From contig JBAIZL010000376.1 of NCBI GenBank assembly GCA_036971475.1, forward strand, positions 3,392,001 to 3,456,000: 64,000 nucleotides of DNA, read 5' to 3'. The position numbers and the translations under genes were made by a program. A model generated the notes under the pieces. That model did no database searches, was not told the DNA's origin, and saw only the letters and a list, made by a program, of their open reading frames with translations. Positions 55,773 through 64,000 of this stretch are shown piece after piece. This DNA comes from Prosapia bicincta. Its lineage: Eukaryota; Arthropoda; Insecta; Hemiptera; Cercopidae. Positions within the stretch are counted from its first letter, which is position 1, and every line of letters starts with the position of its first letter.

Positions 55773-56429
55773 CAGTAGTCTCGATAATTTGAGGTAGATG
55801 GGACCGAGCCCCCTCGGATTACCGAAAACTTGGATTACATGAAAGTACGTTCATCTGCATTATAAAAAATAGAAGAACTTTATATTAACATTTCTAGGAA
55901 CCCTAACTCATTTCCTTTTGAATGTTGTATTGATATAAACATATCTTGGAAGCCTGGCTCATTTCCTTTGCATACAGTATTGATATAAACATTTCTTGGA
56001 AGCCAGAATCATTTCCTTTGCTTACTGTATTGATATAAGCATTTCTTGGAAGCCGGATTCTTTTTCTTAGCATACCATATTAATTTTCTTTGCATACCGT
56101 ATGGGTATAAATATTTCTTGAAAGCTTGAGTCATTTCTCTTGCATACAATATTGATATAAACATTTTTTGGAAGCCCAACTCATTTCCTTTGCACACCGT
56201 GTTGATATAAACATTTCTTGGAACCCCAACTCATTTCCTTTGCATACCATATAGATATAAACATTTTCTGAAGCCTGACTCATTTCCTTTGCATTGCAAT
56301 GATATAAATATTTCTTGGAAGCCCAATGCACCATTTTCTCTCAAATAGATAAAATAGGCTCAAATAGAAATAGGCTCGAATTATACAGAAGCTCAAAATA
56401 TCGGTACTCGGATTTTCAAATCTCTACTG
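55773..56429. mobile_element. pogo/Tigger MITE with 50-bp minisatellite, second copy
   Basis: 657 bp flanked by TA; ends cagtagtctcgataatttga and (inward from the right) cagtagagatttgaaaatcc. Same family and organisation as 21316-21861. Confidence 0.78.
55888..56335. repeat. 50-bp minisatellite, ~9 units
   Basis: catttcttgg-like anchors at about 55889, 55940, 55990, 56040, then one shortened unit, then about 56111, 56161, 56211, 56261 and 56302. Unit sequence (aacatttcttggaagcc, then actcatttcctttgcatacc) is shared with the array at 21484-21765, with more diverged and shorter units. Confidence 0.9.
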
Positions 56430-56515
56430 TATTTGTATTTTGAAACTAAATTTAGTTATAATGATTATTTAACATACTCCTTTGAAAGTTTTAAAATCTA
56501 ATAAAAGGTTATTAC

Positions 56516-56530
56516 CTTCGGCATGGTTAA
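56516..56530 (-). CDS. Candidate 15-nt CABIN1 microexon
   Basis: Between a strong acceptor (ctctcttctaatttttag) and a strong donor (gaag|gtaata). Its 15 nt (2+12+1) would give xNHAEG and join the next exon exactly in the required phase (NHAEGGEISSLY). Nothing upstream with the matching phase was found, so this may be chance. Confidence 0.3.
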
Positions 56531-56534
56531 CTAA

Positions 56535-57703
56535 AAATTAGAAGAGAGCCTTATGAGTATATGTGCGCCTTGTGTATTTACAGAAGGTAATTTTGGCTCA
56601 TATTGTAACCACTGAGCTTCAACTGCCCATTTATAACCCATATTTTATATTTGGTACTCATATTCAAAGATTGCATTAAAGTGGGAATGAAAAAACACTT
56701 GACATTTCTAAACTAACTTTGAAAATAAAGTAGGCCCCAATCATACAAGTCCTACTTATCTGAGAGTCTAGATCAACCAAGACAAATCAATAAGTCAACT
56801 ATGTCAAGAAACAATTAGTCTGCCTTATAACTCAAGGTGTTGCAAGAATTCATATCATCAATTAACTTTAATATGTGATTAGTGAAATGAATATTTAGAA
56901 AAGGTGATCACTGATCAGATATTTATGAATATATGATCAAGAATATAAAGATGTTGAAGAGAGGACATGCACAAGCACAATCACAAAGTTTTCAGGTTAG
57001 TTCTGGTAAAGCTCAAAGTTTGATTGTTTACTAGACAGGAGACTTACTTTGCTTACTTTGGCAAGCTTACTTTGCTGTTTAAAGGTAAATAGGAAAATAG
57101 CAATCTATTCTACCTATTTAGTAACATCTGTTACACTACAAAAAAAAATAATACAAATAAAGCACTTTCCCTAAATTGCAATCCCACAGATTTAAGATGA
57201 TGTGAATTCCCATAAAAGTGAAACTTTAAATCTAGAGAACTGCTAAACTCAAAATCAAATAACTCCAATTAACCTTCTTTCTGACATATTAATTTTTTGT
57301 CTAATTAAATATCTAAAATAAATTAATATCTAATTTGTTTTAAATTTATATATATATATTTTAACAGTTTTTTTGTATTGCCGGCAAGTAGCCGATAATT
57401 AGCACAAATAGTTACTGATGGTTCGATTGAGAGCAGCACAAAAACGGTCTATTATTATCAGCTGTTCTCTACGTACTTGATTTTACTAGTCCTTTTAAAA
57501 TTAAAATAGGAAGTCAAGTGAGGAGTCAAATAAGAGAAACCAAAGAGTGCGTGTCGTAAGGGACCAGGCAGGAACAAACCAGTGCTAGATGTAACCAAGG
57601 GATCGATCGGATTTACCCAAAGGGATCTAGCTACGAAGGTAACCCGTTCATATTTATACAACGACACAAAAAGGTAAAAATCTCAATATTTTAAAATTAT
57701 ATA
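56535..57703. other. Intronic sequence, unassigned
   Basis: The minus strand at 56590-56660 has a protein-like stretch (MGYKWAVEAQWLQYEPKLPS followed by gtaaat), but its phase does not fit the neighbouring exons. 57458-57667 (minus) holds a frame with NPIDPLVTSSTGLFLPGPLR of unknown origin. Confidence 0.3.
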
Positions 57704-59035
57704 CAGTAATACTCCGTACTTACGTGATAGATGGGACTGAGCAATAACCGTGTAAGTCGAATTCGCATAAGTTGAGGTATAATTTTACATACAATCACAT
57801 AAGAATCATGATTAATTAGACCAAAGACTAAATAAAATAATAATTTAAAAGAAAAATGTGTATGTATTAAATACATAATACAAGAAAATAGTATATTATA
57901 TACATACATGTTGCGAAGAAGTAAGTAAAAAGAAGTTGAGATATATGACTGCATAAAATCTAGTAAATTCGTTTCAAGAATTGAAGATTTTTTCTTCTCA
58001 CGCAGAATTTCCTTGTAACTCGCTAATTTTTCTTTTGTGGCAGAAATACGCTCATCGTTGCAGTCTATGTTTTCCAAAACTTGCTCAACTAAGGCCTTTT
58101 GTCAAGTTTCTAACCGTCATTTCACCTTCTACATCATCTGGGTCTAAAGAATCTGCGTTTTTAAGGTCTTTCCCTTGCGATAGCATTTTTATGAACTCAT
58201 CAATTAGTTGTCAGCTCCTGGTTGTGTAAATCCAGCAGTTCTTGAACGTCATTGCACTTCTAAATTTAGTTGTCTGACAAAACTGATAACTTGTTCAATC
58301 ACATCAGCAATTTTGTCAAACACTGGCACTGATTCTGCTTCAGTTTCAGTGGCAAAAAAAATAGACACACCCTTTTCCAAACGCCATTCAAAGTTTTTTT
58401 GTGAAATTTTATTCCAAGATTGACCAATGATTCTCAAAGCATCTAAAACATTGAATTGTTTCCAAAAATCTTCAACAGAGAGCTCGTTGCTCTGCCTCAT
58501 AGCTTCATGCAGATGCGCAAATGATCTTCTAGTGTAATAAGCTTTAAATCTCCCTGATCCATCGGCTGAAGTAAACTATTTGTGTTTGGTGGCAAAAACA
58601 TTACTTTCACGCATGTGTAGAAATTATTTAAAGTAGTAGGAGGATGGCCAAGTGCAATGTCAATTAATAGGAATTACTTTAAAAGGAATTTGTTTAGACT
58701 GACAATAACGTTCGACTTGAGGTATGAAATGATGACCAAACCAGTCTTCAAAAATAACTGTCACTTAAGCCTTCCGATTCGACTTCCAAATGACGGGCAA
58801 GCTAGCTATAGAAATATTTTTTAATTCCCTTGAATTTTCTGTGTGATAAACTGAGAGGTTGCAACTTATAGTCACCCTAAAACATGAAAATATTTTTTTT
58901 TTCATGAGCTATTAAAGTTCTCTTAGGCATTTTCTTCCAGAACAGGCCAGTTTCTGTGTAACTCAGACAGCATGATTTAAAACCGCGTAACTTGGGAATC
59001 ATGTAAGACGGGGTAGCGTAAGTCGAGGTACTAGG
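57702..59035 (-). mobile_element. Tigger-like transposon, copy 2
   Basis: About 1330 bp in the opposite orientation to 35494-36895, from cagtaatactccgtacttac at 57704 to ggggtagcgtaagtcgaggt near 59030 (right terminal bases altered). Minus-strand pieces include MRQSNELSVEDFWKQFNVLD and ALRIIGQSWNKISQK, matching copy 1. More indels than copy 1; dead. The two copies diverge noticeably. Confidence 0.82.
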
Positions 59036-59133
59036 AAGGCTATTTGTGGAAATTTCCTTTTATGGGATGGGACTTTCTAAATTTTATTTTGGGGGCATAA
59101 CTGCGTTATTTATCCTCCCTATATATATATATA

Positions 59134-59258
59134 ATCGAATGAACAGACTGTAACAAATTATACATCGGCCAAACAAAAAAGAAATTAAAAGATAGATATA
59201 AAGAGCACGTCAAGGCATACATCAAAACATTTAAAACTGAAATATCTTCAAAAGTTAA

Positions 59259-59260
<2 letters not shown>
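59134..59260 (+). pseudogene. Penelope-like GIY-YIG fragment (second family)
   Basis: Plus-strand frame TDCNKLYIGQTKKKLKDRYK then EHVKAYIKTF, the GIY-YIG core (YIGQT-x4-R-EH). Different sequence from the 9.6-10.3 kb fragments, so a second Penelope lineage. Ends at the (AT)n run at 59262. Confidence 0.65.

Positions 59261-59261
<1 letters not shown>

Positions 59262-59323
<62 letters not shown>
59262..59323. repeat. (AT)n microsatellite
   Basis: About 31 AT units between two Penelope-like fragments. Confidence 0.95.
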
Positions 59324-59326
<3 letters not shown>

Positions 59327-59534
59327 GTTAGTTCTAGTAGAGCTTGAAGCTAATTTGGGAATTTTAGGACTAGATAGGAGACTGACAGACTTACCTAGTG
59401 CCAATAGTCCAAAATGGCTATCTCTTGAAAATAAATAAATAGACAAACATGAAAACACATTGCACTATTAAAATATTTCAATCACACAATGATCTTTATC
59501 AATCAAAAAAGAAAAAAAATCCCCTACAAAAATT

Positions 59535-59535
<1 letters not shown>
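59324..59535 (-). mobile_element. Penelope-like terminal fragment
   Basis: Contains ggagactgacagacttacc and aatcacacaatgatctttat, a diverged version of the outer end of the 9301-10640 arms (same order of motifs). No coding sequence. Confidence 0.6.

Positions 59536-59565
<30 letters not shown>
59536..59565. repeat. (AT)n microsatellite
   Basis: About 14 AT units directly before the imperfect Penelope-like palindrome. Confidence 0.92.
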
Positions 59566-59568
<3 letters not shown>

Positions 59569-59892
59569 GTTATTATTATTACTTGTAAATAATTTTTTCC
59601 ACCACCAAATGCGATAATTTTACCTTATGTGATGAAGCACCTTTCGGTCACTTGACCATTGTCGAATCACTGAATTCATTTTCTCTATTTTTGCAAATGA
59701 ATTTCTCAAAACTTTTTTCAAAAACAGAGAAAATTAATTCAGTGATTCGACAATGGTCAAGTGACCAAAAGGTGTCTCATCACATAAGGTAAAATTATTG
59801 CACTAAGTGGTGGAAAACTTGTTTACAATTAACAATAATAGTTTTATAAAGTCAGTGCAACGGAAAAATAATGGACAACGTGAAATATCACA

Positions 59893-59894
<2 letters not shown>
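59566..59894. mobile_element. Penelope-like terminal fragment, imperfect palindrome
   Basis: Inverted arms of about 125 bp (59566-59690 and 59718-59850) around a short spacer; both contain the cggtcacttgaccattg hairpin unit seen in the perfect palindrome at 8442-8640. Tail ggaaaaataatggacaacgt is shared with 8657-8672. Confidence 0.7.

Positions 59895-59957
<63 letters not shown>
59895..59957. repeat. (AT)n microsatellite
   Basis: About 31 AT units joining the palindrome to the next Penelope-like block, as at 8683-8706. Confidence 0.95.
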
Positions 59958-59959
<2 letters not shown>

Positions 59960-60482
59960 TAGATTTTTTGGACTAGGAGACTGACAGACTTACCTTGGTA
60001 AGAGTCCACTCTGTAGTCTTGAAATAGAAACACATAAAAGCACTTAAACAATGATATATTTCAACCACACGGTGGTCTTTGTCAATCGAAGAGAAAACAC
60101 AAAAAGAAATATGAGAGAATGAAATAAAATAATTGTAATCACAGATTGTGTAGAGTAGAAATCAGATGTCACAGATGCACAGATTAAAGATATATATATT
60201 GTTTCCATGAACATATGAGTGATTATAGTTTATATAAGTCTGTCAGGGGAAAAGAGATAAGGCTATTTGGAAAAAAAAATGAATGGATTTATCTGATGTT
60301 GAGGTTAGGGGATTCTCTGGACTTGGTATACCACTGGTATGATAGTTCCCACCTTCTCAGTTCTGAGGGATTGCAATCAGGGGGGAGTGATTTAATTATT
60401 TTTGTGGTATAGCAGTCATCAAAAGTTGTGATGTTGTGACTCGCAGCATGTTGAGCTGTTGGTCTATCCATATTCATAATTT
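59958..60482 (-). mobile_element. Penelope-like GIY-YIG fragment interrupted by a retrotransposon
   Basis: Third copy of the 9301-9840 arm. The coding part (IMNMDRPTAQHAASHNITTF to NLNIR stop at 60289) is intact to the point where HDVK should precede IMNMD; there it stops at the poly(A) of the non-LTR element on the minus strand. Nested insertion. Confidence 0.82.
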
Positions 60483-63400
60483 TTTTTTTTTTTCCTTTTT
60501 TTTCCTGGCGAAAAACCAATTGTGGTTATCATCGCCAAACAAAATCTAACACTGAACGCAATGTTTTAAATAAAATCAAATAAACAAATAAATAAATACA
60601 ACAAAAATTTCAAAACAAAAAACACCAACAATAAAAAACAACAATATAACAATGAAAAAATTCTTAAAAACTAAATAACAAAATAACAACAAAGAACAAT
60701 ATAACAGTAAATAAATAATATGTAAAACAATAATAGGTAACAATTTAGCAATAAATAAATCTCAATAACAATAACAAGAACAGAAAATAAATTTAATTAA
60801 AATAAATAAAAGAAACACAGAGAATTATATGTATAAATAAAATTAAAAAATATATATATATTTATGTATTAAATTTTAAAAAATATTTTCAAGTGGTGCA
60901 AGAAAGCGATGACTCGGTCAATGGCCGAGGCATCGTCCCTTAGCACCACCTTTAAACTCCCTTTTAAATTAAAAAGGGCACGAACATTGCCTACACTAAC
61001 ACAATCTACCAAAATATGTTTTATTGTGAAGATACCCCCGCAGTACTGGCATATTGGTGGATCTTCACGACGCATCAAATATCCATGAGTTGCAAAAGAG
61101 TGGCCAACGCGAAGGCGTGTAACCACCACTTCCTCCCTACGTTTTGAACGAATTGAAGACCTCCATGGACGAACGGTATCTTTAATTTCCCTCAGCTTAT
61201 TCTCAATCACAGTATGCCACTCGTCATTCCAAGCAGCGAGCAATAAATGTTTCGCGAAACACACATAGTCAGATGTCATAACTAGTTGAGTAATAGGCAC
61301 CAAACGTGTAGCTTTCTTCGCCGCTTCATCCGCTTTTGTGTTTCCAAGTATTCCGCAATGTCCAGGTACCCAACAGAAAGTCACCCCCACACCCCTCAAT
61401 TGAAGCCTGTGTACAGCACACAAAATGTCCCCAACTAAAGGGTTGCTAGAGAAAACATCCTGAAGAGCCTGAAGAGCACTTTTGGAATCCGAACACAAAA
61501 GATAATGCGAGGATTGAGATTGAATGACGGTCAAAGCTTTAAAAATAGCAAATAGTTCTGCCGTGAAAACACTGCAAGCTGAGGGCAATCCGTACGTGTA
61601 GGTACATCCAGATGCATAAAACGCACACCCAACGCCATTGTCCAGTTTAGATCCATCAGTGAAAATAATTTCACTGTGTTGGTGAGATTTATAAATGGAT
61701 AAAAATTCCTGGTGGTAGACCACAACAGGAGTATCGTGTTTTATATAACTGGACAATGAGAAATCGAAGTGCGGCGTTTTTATTATCCATGGAGGTAGAT
61801 AGCACATTTGTCGTTCAAACGTAGTTGGAAGATGCAACTCAAGGTCATCCAATATTCTTAAAGTTCGTATGCCAAATGGATGGGTCGAACGTTGACGTGT
61901 ATTGTACACTTCATTTAGCGTATTGTGAAAGACTATTTCAAATGCCGGGTGGTTGGGTTTGCTTCGAAGAACAGAAACGTAAGATATTTGTAGCATCTGA
62001 CGTCGTCTAGAAAGGGCAGGTTCCCCAGCTTCGACAAGAAGACTAGGGATTGGGCTAGTTCTAAATGCACCAGTAGCCAATCTAAGTCCAGAGTGGTGGA
62101 TGGTATCAAGAGTTTTCAGAACAGTAGGTCGTGCAGATGAGTAAACTTGACAACCATAATCTATGCGCGATCTAACAACTGCGCGATAAAACCGAAGCAT
62201 ACTAGTTCTGTCTGCTCCCCAATTCGTACCACTAAGGACTCTTAACATATCCAATTTCTTGCTGCATCTCACCTTCAAATCACGAACATGTGGGATCCAT
62301 GAGAGTCTTCTATCAAATAAAAGACCCAAAAATCGAACACTATCCGTGGTTTGAAGCTGAATCCCATCAAGATAAAGAATCGGCACCTGGTGCTGCCTAC
62401 GACGACTAAATGCTACACATTGGATCTTCGAAGCAGAGAATTTGAAACCTGTAGCTTTTGACCATTCCTCTAATCTGTACATTGCTAACTGCAAAGACCT
62501 TTCCGCTGTTGCCATACACCGAGCAGGCACATATATACAAAAGTCACCCACAAAAAGGGAACAGTGTACCGGAGATCGTATATTGCTGGTGATACTATTT
62601 ATTGCAACGGCAAATAGCGTGACGCTAAGCACGCTGCCCTGCGGTACACCATTCTCCTGTGTATAGCTGTTTGAATACGTGCCTCCAAGTCGAACGCGGA
62701 AAGATCTGTTTGAAAGAAAGTTAGCGATGAATGCTAGGATATTCCCTTGTATACCCCATGATTTTAAAGTGTTCAGAATTCCTCTTTTCCATGCCATATC
62801 GTATGCCTTCTCAAGGTCGAAGAAAACAGCAACGAGTGTTTGACGCAAGAGAAAGGCATCTTGAATAGCGGATTCTAACAAGACCAATTGGTCAACCGAT
62901 GATCGCCCTTGTCTGAAACCACACTGCTCGTTGCAAATGAAATTGTTGGTTTCTAGGTACCAGACAAGACGGCGGTTGACCATCTTCTCCAGTAGTTTGC
63001 ACAAGACGCTTGTTAGAGCTATAGGCCTGTAACTACTGGGATTGGTTTTGCCTTTACCTGGTTTTAAGATAGGAATTACTGTCGCTTCTAACCATGCATC
63101 GGGGAAAGACTGCTCCTCGAATAGCCGATTGTATATTCGAAGGAGGAAAAGTTTCGCCGATGATGGTAGATGTTTCAGCATGGAGTATACAATGGAATCA
63201 GGACCTGGTGCAGAATCCCTCGTTGACGCGAGAGCTGACTCCAATTCCCCTAAGGAGAAAGGAGTGTTTAAAGGTGAGTCGCCAGACAACCCAACAGTAA
63301 ACGGTATTGCTTCTTCCTTCAATTTATGTCTCTGGAATACTATGTTATAGGCTGTAGTAGCAGAAGAATTAGAAAATGATTTTCCCAGCACATTAGCAAT

Positions 63401-64000
63401 ATTATCACTGTCCGTGGTCAAACTTCCATTCGGTTGATTCAGCGCAATAGCTGGCAACGGAATGGAAGTACCACAAACTGATCTTAGTTTCCTCCACACT
63501 GTGGAGGATGAAGTTGTTCGTCTAATTGTGCTAATGTACTGTTCCCAAGAGTTCTTTCTACTCAGCCTAAATATCCTCTGTGCTTTCGCACGGAGTATTT
63601 TATATTCCTGAAGGTTGTCACTTGTTGGGTTACGCTTAAATCTCCTTAAAGCTCTTCGTCGTAAACGGAGGATTTCTGTGCATTCGTCGTTCTACCACGG
63701 CACAGGCGGTCGGCGTGGGTGTGCAGAGGTTTTCGGAATGGTCTCTACAGCGGCATTTAAAATGGTCTTAGTGAAATTTTCAACAATTGCCTCAATGGGT
63801 GTCAGGTAATCTGTGTCAAGTGACACAAAATATTTCGTAAAGGCGTCCCAGTTGGCTTTTCGCAAAATCCAACGGGAATTTCGAGCATAACAAGGTTGGG
63901 AGTCACATAAATTGATCTTAATGGGTACATGGTCGCTTCCATACAAATTATGGAGTACCGACCATGTGCATCTAGTAGCTAATTGAGGACTGCAGATCGA
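60483..64000 (-). mobile_element. I/R1/Jockey-type non-LTR retrotransposon, 3' part
   Basis: Minus-strand element running off the window end. 3' end: A-rich tail (t-run at 60483-60496 on the plus strand) abutting the broken Penelope fragment. 3' UTR 60484-60868 is T-rich on the coding strand. ORF2 covers the end of the endonuclease, the reverse transcriptase, RNase H and a C-terminal zinc knuckle. Target duplication cannot be checked because the 5' end is outside. Confidence 0.9.
60869..64000 (-). pseudogene. Non-LTR ORF2 polyprotein: endonuclease end, RT, RNase H
   Basis: One frame from the window edge to 60869 broken by a single TAG at 63692-63694 (VPW-stop-NDECTE; the family usually has WW here, so TGG to TAG). 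N-terminal: SVLHNLYGSDHVPI, the C-terminal motif of APE-type endonucleases. In the 876 residues from 63499: SYRPIALTSVLCKLLEKMV (157-175), FFDLEKAYD (226-234, first RT Asp), GVPQGSVLS (284-292), FVGD (316-319) where FADD/YVDD is expected, so one catalytic Asp is Gly; RNase H with D614 (FTDGS), E648, D671 (CSDSK) and D724 (KADEAA) all present; C-x2-C-x7-H-x4-C near 818-834. Defective by the stop and the RT change, otherwise intact, so a fairly recent insertion. Confidence 0.92.

Noticed and set aside
56590..56660. Protein-like minus-strand segment MGYKWAVEAQWLQYEPKLPS with a gtaaat donor
   Set aside because: It ends in phase 0, which does not join the exon at 55474 or the candidate microexon; there is an upstream stop and no convincing acceptor.

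Overview
This is AT-rich, intron-dominated nuclear DNA from an animal, most likely an arthropod and probably an insect. The evidence is GT/AG-bounded exons separated by introns of several kilobases, many mariner, piggyBac, pogo/Tigger and hAT-like DNA transposons, Penelope-like elements (PLEs) and an I/R1/Jockey-type non-LTR retrotransposon. Nothing bacterial, viral or organellar was seen. I cannot name the order or species.

One host gene explains the unique sequence. Seventeen exons on the minus strand, from 55625 down to 2210, join with compatible phases into 762 codons without a stop. Conserved blocks identify it as the homologue of CABIN1 (calcineurin-binding protein cabin-1, Hir3-like), the TPR-rich subunit of the HIRA histone H3.3 chaperone complex. 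Both ends of the gene lie outside the window. Exons are 46 to 190 nt, and introns run from under 1 kb to about 9 kb.

Almost everything else is intronic transposon debris. Layout: 1-2200, 3' intron; 2.7-3.8 kb, RNase H remnant of a non-LTR element; 5.4-6.1 kb, hAT-like MITE; 8.4-10.7 kb, PLE complex made of two inverted repeats with a MITE carrying a 50-bp minisatellite between them; 12.1-13.4 kb, mariner; 14.3-14.9 kb, mariner-like fragment; 17.1-17.7 kb, RNase H remnant; 18.3-19.2 kb, pogo-like MITE; 19.6 kb, PLE fragment with a hammerhead motif; 21.3-21.9 kb, pogo MITE with a 50-bp minisatellite; 23.7-25.8 kb, pogo/Tigger with a PLE foldback inserted; 26.3-27.0 kb, mariner-like fragment; 27.9-28.8 kb, pogo; 30.1 kb, MITE; 31.2-32.2 kb, piggyBac-like MITE; 33.1-34.1 and 35.5-36.9 kb, pogo/Tigger; 37.5-38.0 kb, tRNA-related repeat; 40.4-41.3 kb, mariner-like; 41.9-43.0 kb, piggyBac; 43.1-44.4 kb, mariner; 46.3 kb, (GT)n; 46.7-47.3 and 48.3-48.6 kb, MITEs; 49.7 and 51.5-52.0 kb, tandem repeats; 52.9-53.25 kb, PLE foldback with two hammerhead motifs; 53.5-54.2 kb, second copy of the tRNA-related repeat; 54.5-55.1 kb, RNase H remnant; 55.8-56.4 kb, second minisatellite MITE; 57.7-59.0 kb, second Tigger copy; 59.1-60.5 kb, second PLE complex; 60.5-64.0 kb, non-LTR element inserted into that PLE copy.

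The most interesting signal is a set of small PLE-derived foldback insertions. Two of them (24272-24544 and 52868-53250) are made only of inverted PLE terminal sequence, are each flanked by a 12-bp target-site duplication, and carry sequences that fold as minimal hammerhead ribozymes. They look like non-autonomous, ribozyme-bearing Penelope derivatives.
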